NCBI RefSeq assembly: GCF_030864355.1
Contig: NC_083396.1
Location: 1,922,001 to 1,986,000, forward strand
Direction of reading: 5' to 3'
DNA from: Cutaneotrichosporon cavernicola
Lineage: Eukaryota > Basidiomycota > Tremellomycetes > Trichosporonales > Trichosporonaceae
Length of the DNA: 64,000 nucleotides
Part shown: positions 23,432-34,482 of the stretch, piece after piece
Position numbering within the stretch: the stretch's first letter is position 1
How the letters are laid out: each line of letters begins with the position of its first letter
The notes under the pieces: generated by a model
Databases searched by the model: none
What the model saw: only the letters and a program-made list of their open reading frames with translations
What the model was told of the DNA's origin: nothing
Made by a program: the position numbers and the translations under genes

Positions 23432-26213
23432 CTACTTCATGAGCCGCTCAGCCATGGCCGAGATCATATCCGTGAGCTCTTGCGCCTCCTTGCGCGCGAG
23501 CTCCTCATCGTTCTCGATAGTAATAGCCTCAGTAAGAGCCGGGAACTGGTATCAGCCTCTCCACAGGAACACTTACAGTTGTGGCCCCATATCCGAGCCA
23601 CTTGCCCGGCGCAGTCCCCTTGTGTTTATACCACTCGCGATCCGTAATCCCCTCGGTAGAGATGAAGCCCTTCTCAAAGTCGCGCAACTTGACATTGACG
23701 TTGCGGATTTGTTTGAGAATCTTACGAATCTCGGTTCTGCGGCCCCAGCACCATTTGGACAGTGCTTTACGGAGACGTTTGAGCAATTCTTCACGCTCCA
23801 AATCTAATTTGGCGCTCGCTCTTTGGAGATGTCCAATAGCCTCGCCTAGCGGCTCCAAGTCAACTCCAGAACCCAAGGCCACCACCCGCTCCCGATAGTA
23901 TACCAGGTCACGGGCGTATTGCGTCGTATTCAGGGGTAGAATTAGCGCGTCCGCCAGACGCAGCAGAACCAGCCCGATGATTCGCGACCCCTCGGCGTGC
24001 CGAGTAAACGTCGTGTCGCCGTACTTCCTCATCCAGGTGTGCGAGTCGTACACGCTGTGGTAGTGGTAGACGGGGTCCCTGGGCCCGCCCTTGAAGCTAA
24101 AGTCCGTCGCTGCGACACCGTACCGCTGCAGGAAGGCGGTGTAGTCCGACCCCGAGCCCAGGGGTCGAATCCCGCTCCCCTTGCGTTCGTCAAAGTCGAA
24201 AGCGTCTGCGTGGACCGAGGCCGCGCCCCAGGCGCCCCCGTCCACCCTGGCATCCCACACGCTCCGTCCGTCGGGCTTGGTGATCTGCTCCGCTGCACCG
24301 CGAAGCAGGAGGGCGAGACTCGGGCTCGCGGCACCGCCAAAGTTACTCCCCGATGCTGAACTGTCAAAGTTTAGGTACGCGACCGCGTTGGCCTGCAGCC
24401 AGTCGCCAAAATCCTCTGCCCATTCGGTACTTCCGATGAGCCCATACTCCTCGGCGTCCCACGATGCGAGGATGATACTCCGCATCGGCCGCCAGCCTTT
24501 GCGCAGGAGTGTGCCGAGCCCGCGCACCATGTCGTACTGGCTCGCGGTACCCGAGTTGGGGTCCGCGCCGCCAAGCACCCACGCGTCGCGGTGGTTGCCC
24601 ATGATCACCACCTCGTCCTTGATGTGCCCGGGGATGTAGGCCATCGTGTTCCAGATCGGCATGACGCGACGGTTGACCTCGTTGACGAGGTGGATTTCGG
24701 TGTCGCTCGGCCCAGTCCAATACTCCACTCCCCAGTGGGTCAGGCCACCGCTGAAGGCGTCGCCTAGGTCGGCAGCAGGAATGCCACGGCCCTTAAGAGC
24801 GTTGAGGATGGGGATCACGTCCTCGTACGACATTGGGACGGAAGGGATGGAGGGGAAGTTTCCGCCCTCGTCGCGCGTTGCGTTCTTGTAAGCTGGCTTG
24901 CCGGGCGTCGTCGGGTCGCCGGGATACTTGGAGAGGAACTGAACCGAGCCGCGCTGCACACTCGATTGCTGCTGTCAGCTGAGCGTACCTCTAGTGAGCT
25001 GAGGCAAAGGAGTACGGGAGCACGCTATCCAGCATGTCATGCTCCCATCGGGAGGCGACGAGTGGAACTGAGGTCACTCCTCGACCCCGGTGGTGGAGAG
25101 CATGGTATGGATGAAGGCGTGATGAGGATGAGCACCTCACTGGTGGAGGACACGGTGATGGCAAATACGTCTGCGGTACTGTCACCCACACATGCGTGGG
25201 ACGACGGTGATCAAGGGCAGCGCGCAGAGTTTGTGGGGGTTCAAACATCAAGCTTCAAGTTTCGGTGCACTCACGACACGCGCGGGGCCATCAGGATACT
25301 GCTTGTGGCCGTTCCACTCAGTCATCTCGCCGTCGTCTCCAGGATCCGTGAAGATGATGCAGCCGACAGCGCCAGCCTCTTGCGCGGCCTTGACTTTGAG
25401 ACCGCGGAAGTTGCCGCCGTATTTGACCAGCGCGATCTTACCAGTAAAGTCCACGCCCTTGGACTGGAGGAGGTCAAAGTCGTCCTTCCGCCCATACCCG
25501 GCATAGATGTACTGGGCAGTCACGTCGCCGCTCACACTCAGTCCGTGGAAGACGCGGACCTCGTCGGCCAGCTCCGACCCCGGATCACCCTCAAGGTGCG
25601 CCTCCCGCAATTTGGCACGCACAGGCGGGTCAGAGAGGAGAGTCACGCCGGCGTACACGGGAGTGTTCATGACGGGGTAATATGTGTCGATCCACACATA
25701 CGGATCCTTGGCTTTATGCGAGTCGCGCACGCGAGCCTGCGACGCGGCGCTACCGGCCTCGAAGATGTGCTGGTCGTACCAGCTCGGCTTGAGGCCCAGC
25801 TCCCGCTCCCAGTCACCCTTGACCATCTGGGCCGTGACCATGTCCCATCCGCTCCCGCCAGGATGCGCGTTCGCCGTGTAGCGCTGCGACGCGGCTGCAC
25901 ACGAGTCGTTGCTCGGCACTGCGAGGTAGATCTCCTCCGCTTTGTGCGGTGGGATCCTGTGGCGATGGTGGCCCTTGCATGTCGCGAGGTTGAAGCCCTT
26001 GATGGCCACACCGTCAATGTATGCCTGGAGACGTTGTTCCTCCGGTGTGAGGTGCGCGACTTGACGCGGGAAAGCCACGTACGCTGCGCAACCCAGAGCG
26101 GCCAGAACTGCGAGCCGCACGCCTAGCGGCGCGCGACGGCGAGCACGCTGGGTGGATGGCGCAGGCAAGTCAGGGCCCTTGGTGTCTACGGGGTAATAGT
26201 CGTGTTCTTTCAT
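23432..26213 (-). CDS. M28 peptidase, glutamate carboxypeptidase II / Vps70 type
   Basis: Three exons (26213-25275, 24971-23577, 23545-23432) give 815 residues. It is a type II membrane protein: a short cytosolic N-terminus, then a membrane helix (about residues 29-50, LGVRLAVLAALGCAAYVAF). A PA-type insert follows (GKIALVKYGGNFRGLKVKAA). The M28 catalytic domain has every expected metal ligand and the general base: His440 and Asp450 (GNHRDAWVLGGADPNSG), Glu487/Glu488 (SWDAEEYGLIGS), Asp516 (YLNFDSSASGS), His618 (YHYHSVYD). It ends with the helical dimerisation-like domain of the transferrin-receptor/GCPII family. It should be an active zinc peptidase facing the lumen or cell exterior; in yeast, relatives act in vacuolar sorting and transporter turnover. 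The 303-nt intron is long for this genome. Confidence 0.9.
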
Positions 26214-26363
26214 TGCGAGTGGGCAATGAGGTAGTTACAAAAGTGAGACTCTTGGAAGCCTTGACCAAAGTGGACGTGCTTTGGTGGTCCCCAATGACAT
26301 CATCATTCCAGGCTGATCTATTTCAATGCATTAGCCGGAGACTGTTGCATGTGAGCCATCACT

Positions 26364-27098
26364 CTACTCGTCCTCGAGGCCCCAGAATGAGCCCCTCAAC
26401 CCCACGCTCCGGAAGTACGACTTGGCCTGCGCGGGCTCGCGGCGCTTGTATCCCCGTTCCAGACGACCCTTGTACCAGTCCTTTGCGAAGTGCCACAGCG
26501 TATCGGTGCTCATTACGTACCCCTTGCTCTTTCCCTCCCTCTCAAGCCAGCCATCGAGACAGACCTCTGAACAGAACAGGTTCTGGTGCCCGCATGTATG
26601 CACCACGTCGTCCCATGCATGCGCCATCGGCACGAGGAAGTGTGCGATGGCTGCATCTCCGGGCGATGGCGGTTTTTTGTCGTCGACATCCATCGCTATC
26701 GGGCGCAAGCAGCCAGGACAGCGCGTCGCGACGAGTACAGGCGCCTGTTCGGGCAGGAGGTGGGGAAGGGCGAATGAGTCCCAGCAGCATCCGCCCCACC
26801 AGAGGACGGAGCGGCCCATCACGCTGAAGCCGAGGGGGACAGAGGCGAAGGGGTGCGCCATGACTACCGCTCCGGGACCTGTGTCGGCGACTGCCGAGTC
26901 GGAGGTGTATGCTTCGAGAGATGAAGGGGAGAGAACAATGTCGCGCGACGCGTGCAGGGCTGCGAACGCGCCACGGACAGTCGAGGCTCCAAGGCCGGTC
27001 GAGGCTGCGACTTCGACGATAGTAGGCGCGCAGCCTGTCGTTACGAAGCCATGGTAGATGGCGACGCGGACGGTCTCGATGTCGTCGGCTGAGGGCAT
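26364..27098 (-). CDS. MerB-like organomercurial (alkylmercury) lyase homologue
   Basis: A single uninterrupted frame of 244 residues. Residues about 5-60 form a helix-turn-helix-like domain (ETVRVAIYHGFVTTGCAPTI, STGLGASTVRGAFAALH), as in bacterial MerB. The core aligns with MerB: HPFASVPLGFSVMGR, then WWGGCCWDSFALPHLL, then a C-terminal HTCGHQNLFCSEVCLDGW. MerB uses Cys96, Asp99 and Cys159 to break the carbon-mercury bond and hold Hg2+. The same Cys-x-x-Asp (Cys104, Asp107) and a Cys at matching distance (Cys169) are present here. Extra cysteines form CPGC (127-130) and C176/C180. It is cytosolic with no signal peptide. No mercuric reductase is nearby. Lack of introns, in a window where nearly all genes have them, fits acquisition from bacteria. 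The family call rests on motifs, not a search. Confidence 0.75.
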   Translation of the reverse strand: MPSADDIETVRVAIYHGFVTTGCAPTIVEVAASTGLGASTVRGAFAALHASRDIVLSPSSLEAYTSDSAVADTGPGAVVMAHPFASVPLGFSVMGRSVLWWGGCCWDSFALPHLLPEQAPVLVATRCPGCLRPIAMDVDDKKPPSPGDAAIAHFLVPMAHAWDDVVHTCGHQNLFCSEVCLDGWLEREGKSKGYVMSTDTLWHFAKDWYKGRLERGYKRREPAQAKSYFRSVGLRGSFWGLEDE

Positions 27099-28890
27099 CG
27101 TTGTGGTGGAGAAGGAATGGTGACAGACTCGAGCGACATCGGTTGGCCGGAATGCCAGTGGCCCACCAGACGCCAGGGTGGAGGGCTCTCTCCCACGGGT
27201 GCCTCATTTACACTTTCCCACGGTGTTGTAGGGCTTCTTTGGGTTAGTTGTTTGCCACGTGAGGTCAGGTGGCGTTTTGACGTCTTTGAGAAATGGCTCT
27301 TTGTCCTCTTGACTTGTTCATCACCATCACAAGAGCAAAGAGGGAAACCGAAGGAGCGCACTCGCCATCCTCCACCATTTAGCTCCTCGATACCCTCTCC
27401 TTTGCTCCTCCCTTTGTCAAGCACCGCGAGGTTACAGAGGCCCGAGCAATTCGGTAGCCAGCTGATTCGCCCGCCTTTCCTTACGCGAGATGAAACAAGT
27501 CATGACAACGTGCATCTAGCCCTAGAGCACATAGCGCTCATTCCGAGCTCGGACCAGCCCAAATCCGCAACTGTCGCTCTCATGCCGCCCATATGCCGGG
27601 TTCAGGTGCTACCCAGCCCTGCTCCTTCCCTTGCCCTTGCCCCCATTCCCCGACCACCCTTCCTCATTCGCCCTCTGCAGAGCGCCTCTAGGGCGCTGCA
27701 TATCCCGCCATATCTGTTCAAATTGCCGCATACTCGGCGGGCCGACGTGCAGATCCTGGAGTGTTCTGGACGGTGACGGGAAGGGGTCCGGAGGCTATCC
27801 TTTGTCTTGGTCGGCGGCTGCAGAGGCGTAGAAGGGTGCTGGCTTTGTTTACCCCGCACGGGCCACCGAGGGTCCGAGAAGGAGGCCGCACGGTGGACTG
27901 GTGGCTTTGTCGGGCCAGCGTTGAGAGGGGGATGGGAGGGTAGCGGTTGCGCACGGTGGCGGTAGGGGTCTCGAGGAGGCTGGAAGAGTCGGCGGTTGAG
28001 AGCAGTGTGGATGGGACAAGACGAGACGAGGCTGAAAGGGGTTTGTTCTGGCGGCGCCTGTCTGGGGTTGGTGTTGAGTGTCAAAGCGTCGCGAGCAAGT
28101 GGTGGGAAATAGGCAGAGTGGGCGGTCGGTACCAATGCCGTGAACGCACCTCCCTGATACAAACTTGGGTCTGTCCTCGCTCATGTCGTCCCACAACGCC
28201 CGACGCCCAACGCCCACCGCCTCCTTCAAGACCTTCGTCCCTTCCGACCCAGCCCCGTTCTAGCCGTCCTGGGAATCCTCGACCCCGTTGGTATCGCTTC
28301 TCGGAAGTGTTACAACTTCTGTGTTTCTTCCACTCTCTCCTCTCCTCAACAAACCCACTTGTCGTCGTTCATCGTACATTCCAAGGACCAAATCCCACTA
28401 GCTATCTACCACCTAACTCGCCACTCTCTCTTCCACTCCTCTCTCCTTGCACTGCACTCTAATTACACCTTAGCCCTCCCCCAGCATCTGCACCATACAT
28501 TGGTCTCATCGCGCCCGCCAGCACCTTTGCGCAACGCAGAGATCCACCGGTGTACCACAATCCAGGGACCTTTGGCCTCTGGATCCAAGTTCGCGACGCC
28601 TCATTCCCTCTTACCGACTTTTTGGACTTGGTCCTCAACCGGTCCCAGCCCGCGCCTCCTTGAGCACCACCCTCGTCTCCTCTGTTGAGGTCGCAAACCC
28701 ACCCTGACCCGCTACAGTCGCCCATCAAAGTCCTGTCTTCGTCAAGGGTGTCCCGCCGCTCGCCGAGACTAAAACGTTTGACCCCTACCTATAAGCACTG
28801 GCCCCCGAGCCTGTCCATCCCTTCGACCACCTGCGCTTTCATCCGGTCCAGTAGTTGTACAGTGCAGCACCTCTTCTCGAACACGACGAC
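27099..28890. other. 1.8 kb divergent promoter between MerB-like and G alpha genes
   Basis: No convincing gene. The minus-strand frame at 27602-28162 is Pro/Arg-rich without motifs. The half next to the G alpha start (28290-28890) is CT-rich, typical of a leader. Regulatory sites could not be identified by eye. Confidence 0.5.
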
Positions 28891-30407
28891 ATGGGCTGCA
28901 CACAATCACACGAGGACTCCGAGGCCAAGGCTCGTAAGTGAAAGCGTGGGGCGGTAACCGAGACGCGATGGAGATCTGCGCAGCCAAAGGAGGCCAGACT
29001 GTGGTGGGAGGTGGGAGGAGGGGCGGGCAAGGCCGACACCGGCCGGGCGTTTTGGGTTGCGGGCGGTTCCTACTCGGGTGGATCGACGAAACGGACACTG
29101 ACATGAAGGCAATGCTGAGATTGATGAGCAGCTCAAGCGTGACCGCCAGAACATGGCGCGCGAGATCAAGATGCTGCTGCTCGGTAAGCGGACACGCGGG
29201 GCCGATGGTCTGACGCCATAGGTGCTGGAGAGTCGGGCAAGTCGACAGTACTAAAGCAGATGCGGCTCATTTACAACAAGTGAGAGATTGCGCGGAAACC
29301 TAGCTGACGATAGGCCGTACGATGCCGAAGAGCGGGACAGCTATCGTGAGATTGTGTACTCGAACACGGTGCAGAGCATGCGGGTGCTCCTCGAGGGTGT
29401 CGTGGCCATGGGCCTCGACATTTCCAGCACCAACCAGTCGCATTACAACCTCATCTTGTCGGCACCCGGACTCATCGAGGGCGATCGCTTTCCCCCATCC
29501 CTCGCGAACGCCATCAAGGGGCTGTGGCAGGACGAAGGTGTGCGCGAGGCCTTTTCGCGCCGGAACGAGCTGCAGCTCAACGACTCTGCACCCTAGTGAG
29601 TAGCGCGGGTGCTAGATGGCTTGGTCGTGGCTGTAGGCGTGGGCGTGTTTGGTGTGGTGAGGCTGGGCGAGAGATGAGGGAAATGGCGGTCTGAGCGCTG
29701 CCAAAGCGCCATTATTGGGTATGGACGCGTCGCGCGCGCCACCTGGCCACCTGTCACGTCCAGATTGTCGCCAACGCCATGTGCGCGATCGATTCCTGAC
29801 ACCCAGTTACTTTGACGCGATTTCCCGTCTGGCCAACCCGGCCTATGTGCCGACAGACCAGGACATTCTGCGTGCGCGTGTCAAGACGACGGGTATCACC
29901 GAGACGCACTTCCAAATCGGCGACCTCAAGTACAAGCTCTTCGATGTCGGAGGACAGCGTTCGGAGCGCCGCAAGTGGCTCGGTGTCTTTGAGAACGTGA
30001 CGGCGCTCGTGTTCCTCATCGCCATTAGCGAGTACGACCAGATGCTGTACGAAGACGAGACGGTCAACCGTATGACTGAGGCGATGACGCTGTTTGAGAG
30101 TGTTGCCAACAGCCGATGGTTCATCAAGACGTCCATCATCCTTTTCCTCAACAAGATTGACCTGTTCCGCGCCAAGCTCCCACACTCGCCCCTCGCACAC
30201 ACGTTCCCAGAGTACAAGGGCGGCTCAAACTACGACGCCGCATGTGCCTTCCTGCTGGAAAAGTTTGTCGCTCTCAACCAGAACCCCTCCAAGTCGATCT
30301 ACGCTCATTACACCGACGCGACAGACACCCGCGCGCTCGCTTTTGTTGTGTCCGCCGTCCACGACGTCATTATCCAGGTCAACCTGCGCGAGTGTGGTCT
30401 TCTCTAG
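28891..30407 (+). CDS. Heterotrimeric G protein alpha subunit
   Basis: Five exons: 28891-28933, 29109-29183, 29222-29279, 29314-29595 and 29807-30407, giving 352 residues, the usual length. The N-terminus MGCTQSHEDSEAKARNAEID carries Gly2 for myristoylation and Cys3 for palmitoylation. All G boxes are visible: P-loop GAGESGKST, switch I with catalytic Arg in RVKTTGI, switch II DVGGQRSERRKW with catalytic Gln, NKID and TDATDT. The last differs from the common TCAT by Cys to Asp. The C-terminus is ECGLL, with Cys four from the end as in the Gi class. It transmits signals from seven-helix receptors (pheromone, nutrient) at the plasma membrane. Which Tremellomycete paralogue (GPA1, 2 or 3) this is cannot be fixed without a tree; the start resembles the group I/Gi type. 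Confidence 0.96.
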
Positions 30408-30690
30408 TTCATCTAGTTTTGGGAGCGCATCCATGCTGCATACCCTCATCTCCATAATCTGCTGTACCCTACATCCGTGTCCATGTAAGACGGCATGCAT
30501 TTTCTGCCTCCGAGCTTGTGTGTGTTTGCCTGTGCTGTCTATGTATGTATGGTCAGGCTGCACTGCGCACGCTTTTGTAGTTATGTGGGTGGCATGTGCA
30601 ACTCTAAAGACGAAACTGAATGAATGAATGACGCGGTGGAGGCCATCATCATGTCTCAACGTACCAACGTCCCATCTCCCATATCTCGCC

Positions 30691-32762
30691 ATGGACCTCC
30701 CCCTACGACTCGAGGTGTACGTCCCCCACCAACCAAGCTGACGCTAGGAATCACCTCACGCCCGCACTTCTCCTTCCCTCCCGCGATGGCGAGATCCACC
30801 TCTCCCCGACGTCAAACTACCCAGCGCCGCACGGTACAGGTCTTCTCGGCGAGACGCTCCGCGTCTCTGTAACTCTTCGCAATGTAACTGGGGCGCCATT
30901 CATCCCGCACTCCCCCCGTACATCCTCTCCACACCTAGCCTCCCCGCGCCGCCCCTCCCATCCCCTCCCCGCCTCGACCTCGACCTCGTCCTTCCGCTCA
31001 GGAACCCCACCCCCCCCACGTTCGGGCACCCTCTCCCCCCGAAAGGGATCCCCGGCACCAGGATTCGACATCCGCGGCGCAAAGATGATGCTTGAAGTCC
31101 AGTCGCCTACTGCACGCACACGCCTCGGCGAGGCTGTTCATGGTGGTCGGGAAGACGGGACGGATCCCGCGACTGCCGAGAGTCGGGGGTGGGACGAGCT
31201 GCCCTGCCTAAAGCCGGGGGAGGGCGTCGATATCGACGTCAGCCATGATATCGCTGAACTCGGGGCGCATATTCTCATTGCGAGCGTGGCGTGGGAGACC
31301 GAGGATGGGCGCCGCACGTTCCAGCGATTCCTCAAGTTCAATGTGAGTCGGTGCTCCGTCCGCTGCAACCACGTAAACTCGTTACGTATTCTCTTTCTGG
31401 CATTTCAGCTGTGATGGTCTGAGGCTGAGCTGACCCCAGGTCACAGCACCCCTCGCAATCAAGACGCGCGTCCACCTCCCCGCCAACGCGAACACGGCAC
31501 TCGACGCGCAGCGCCGCAGCGCAATCTACCTCGAGGTGCTGATGCAGAACGTCTCGCCGGCGGCGATGGAGTTCCGTTCAGTCGTACTTCAACCTACGCC
31601 GGGACTCGAGGCGCGGGCGCTCGGCGCTTTCGACACCCTAGACGGAGCGGAGACTGCCTTCCCACGAGCACCGCCAACTCCAGAGGAACCCCTCCTCTCC
31701 GGCGACACGACCCAGCGCCTCTTCGTCCTCACTCCCATCGATACACCGGAGGACGTCCCCCTCTCCTCCTTCCCACCAATCTACGCACCAGGTACGGTCC
31801 TCCCCCTCGGTCGGCTGGACATTGCTTGGGTCGCGGGCGGCGAGCCTGGCCGCTTCACGACCAGCACACTGAACCGGCGCACGCCAGCTGCTCCACCCTC
31901 CCGCCCGCTTTCAGTAGGCAGCGCTCGCAACTCTCTCTCGGCCCGCTCGTTCGAGTTTGACCTCACAGTCGCGGGACGGCGATGCGCACCCGCCGAGTCT
32001 GAGGTTCCGCTCACTCTGCGTTTCGGCGTACGCGCGCCACCCGGTCCAGCTCCTCCACCCCTTCGTATTGGTGTGCAGCTACTCTCCTCCGCTCCCGCCG
32101 CCGCTGTTGCCCCCGTCCCCGTCGCCGTCTCCGTCCTCCCCCCAAGCCGGACGGTGACGCCGCGCCCGGCCTCCCCCGCCCCCTCCATCTCGAGCGGGAT
32201 GGAGCGCGAGGGGCCGCTCCAGCGCTCCAAAGACCGCCGGCCCTTCAGCCCGCTGCGCGACGCACCTTCCCGGCCCATGACACCAGTCTCCGCGCAGCTC
32301 CGCCACGCTGCAGCCGTGCACATCGCTAGTCCCTCTCCCGCGCCGTCCCCCGTTCCCCCCTCTGCACCCGCACCCCCACAGGCATCGTTCCCTCCACCAC
32401 CTACGCTCGAGCGCCCGCCTCCGCCTCTCTCGAAGCGCCTCACTACTGCAACGCTGACGCCGGCAGCGGGGTCGCAGGCGCCATCCGTCCCGTCTGGCAC
32501 GGCTGTGCGGCTTGGCCCGAGCCTCGTTGTGCCCCAGCCCAAGGAGTGGACTGTGGCGCGCGAGCGTCCAGGTACAAACTATGCTGCGGAGGCGCCGGGT
32601 GGCGGCGCCAACCGCTGGGAGGTGGTTTACGACGTGCCCGTCACCTGGCTTGCCCTCGAGGAAGGTCTGGTTGAGCTGGGCGGTGCGCGTGTGCTCATGA
32701 TGGACGCCGAAGCGGTCGGGCGCGAGTGGGAGTCGCTGGGCGACGTGTGGGTCGAGGCCTAG
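30691..32762 (+). CDS. TRAPPC13: TRAPPC13-like TRAPP complex subunit
   Basis: Three exons (30691-30716, 30748-31342, 31440-32762; introns 31 and 97 nt) give 647 residues. Family landmarks in order: MDLPLRLEVNHLTPALLLPS, GLLGETLRVSVTLRNVTGAP, then VDIDVSHDIAELGAHILIAS followed by FQRFLKFNV. After those come LAIKTRVH, IYLEVLMQNVSPAAMEFRSV, RLFVLTP and LPLGRLDIAW with GEPGRFTTSTL. This follows metazoan TRAPPC13 and relates to yeast Trs65, a subunit of the Rab GEF complex TRAPPII acting at the late Golgi. Two long Pro/Ser-rich insertions (about residues 60-100 and 270-400) are not expected in animal homologues. The C-terminal beta-rich part resumes at WEVVYDVPVTWLALEEG. The first exon is very short and set by frame and splice consensus. 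Confidence 0.85.
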
Positions 32763-32860
32763 CTAGACAGCATAATCACAAACATGCAAACATCTACAAC
32801 TGGTACAGTCCCGGAGGGAGAGGCTACTTTGCTGCGACTGCGGGCAGCGGGTTGCGAAGC

Positions 32861-34070
32861 CTACGCCATCTCCCACACGTACTCGTGCAGGTTGAAGCCA
32901 CCCTTCTGGAAGGGCCGGCGCTTGAGCTGCTCCGAGATTCGGTATGCCGCACCGGCGCCCTTGAGGTCCGTGCCGGCCCAGACGGGCTGGGGGTCGATGT
33001 CCTTCTCCGTAATCGTCTCGTAGATTGCTGATGTACGGCGAGCAATTTGCTCGAGGTACGACTGGGTTGCGCGGCCCTCAGAGTCTGGAGTCAGTGTGTG
33101 GAGCTGGCACGTGTCTAAGGCGTGGGGAAGGAGGAAAGAACAAGACGCGCGGGAAGCATGGATCAGAATGGCTGACGGCATTGGGGGTGTCACGCAGTCG
33201 CCACCCAGTCTGCCCACTTGCGTTGGAACGCCTCCTCCAGCCTCCGTCCCCTCAATTGGAACTCACGCAGAATAGCAGCATTGACCTGTGCCGCGAGTGC
33301 GACGCGGCGCTTCTGGTCGAGGAATCCCGCGAGCTCGCTATTCTCGGGGTTGGTGTATGCGAGAAGGCCACCAACATCGCGGAACTCTTGGAGATAGACG
33401 CTGCGCGGGTAAGACGGCAACTTGGACGCCGCGGTATTAATCGCTGCAAGTACGTTAAGCGCGGCATCTAACGGGGCAGACGAGCTGCCATTCAGGCTTC
33501 CGATGCTGCTCGTAGGCGAGGAAGGCGCCGAGGGTACAATCTGGCGAAAGTGTTCGATAAAGCTCTGTATTTGGAGGTTGAGAGCGATGTGTTCTGGCTC
33601 TGTACTCTTTGCGAAAACCGGGGTTGCGTGCGATGCTCCCCGCGCCCTAGGTGAACTAGTCGCTGGGACTGGGGTGAGGACGGCGGGGAAGTGGGCGTTC
33701 AAAGCGTCGACAGCGGGCGCGATCGACCCAGAGAGAATGTACTCAATAATCTCCCTACGTCTGGCCAGGCGTTCCAGTACGGTTGGGGAGAGGGTTTCGG
33801 GGGTTTCGTCGACGTCCATTGCCTCTGCTCGTTTGGAGCGTTCGGCCAGCTGCTCCATCAGGCTTGGGGCTGGGGCGGAGGGGGCTTCCTGCGGCGTCGG
33901 GGAGGAGGAGGGAGATCCCGGCACCGGGGTGCGGGAGAGGACGGAGGCTGTTCCGGCGTACGCATTGTTGATTACGTAGTCGACGACAATGTCGTGCTTT
34001 TGTTAGCAGAGGAGAAGGGTAGAGGGGAAGAGGTGGAGCTCACAAGAGTGGACGCCCGCGCCTTATCCAT
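32861..34070 (-). CDS. LisH-CTLH-CRA protein, probable CTLH/GID complex subunit
   Basis: Preferred model: exons 34070-34044, 33996-33267 and 33084-32861, giving 326 residues. The N-terminus has a LisH-like motif (HDIVVDYVINNAYAGTASVL). A Ser/Pro linker leads to CTLH (LERLARRREIIEYILSGSIA, VDALNAHFPAVL, LNLQIQSFIEHFRQI). A CRA-like segment follows (LQEFRDVGGLLAYTNPENSE, LAAQVNAAIL). This is the layout of RanBPM and Gid8-like scaffolds, without a SPRY domain. The final exon (SYLEQIARRTSAIYETI to the stop at 32861) looks coding and joins in frame through a 182-nt intron with a perfect GTGAGT. Without that splice the frame stops at 33190 after a basic helical tail. It probably pairs functionally with the GID9 homologue at 61.6-63.8 kb. 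Gid8 versus RanBPM identity is unresolved. Confidence 0.75.
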
Positions 34071-34482
34071 GGCGTCCGGGGAGGGGGTGGGGCGTGCGCC
34101 GGTCACTGTGGATGGCGGGGAGGGGGAGAGGGAGGAAGGGAGACGGAAATCAATGGCTGGTGTTGTAGAGAGACGATATAAGATATTTAGACGAGTGTTG
34201 GAATGATGGATGGCGTAGGTGACGTCGTGAGGGTTTAAAGGATGAGAGCAAGTGATGGATGGCAATGGGATGGGATGGGATCGAACGAGTTGCATCCGTC
34301 AACCCAAGACCAAAGTGGCGTCACACGTCACCTGATGACGCGCACACCTCATTCGCACCAACTCCACCCAACTATTGCATCCATCCATCTGCCATCTGGC
34401 ATCTGGCAGCTGACAGCTCGAATAAAAAACAAATGCATGTAACCCAATAATGACGGTGGATGGTACAGGTAACGAATACAGC
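34071..34482. other. Spacer between LisH protein and ERF2-like gene
   Basis: 412 bp, upstream of one minus-strand gene and downstream of another. It holds short CATC/CCATCTGG repeats (34378-34412) but no gene. Confidence 0.5.

Noticed and set aside
26214..26363. Operon-like pairing of the MerB homologue and M28 peptidase
   Set aside because: The genes are on the same strand 150 bp apart, which is enough for a separate fungal promoter, and no functional link is known.
27602..28162. 186-codon minus-strand frame in the G alpha upstream region
   Set aside because: Pro/Arg/Ser composition only, no motif, no splice context; more likely promoter DNA.
31781..32542. 253-codon open frame on the - strand
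   Set aside because: Antisense to the Pro-rich insert of TRAPPC13; Gly/Arg-rich shadow.
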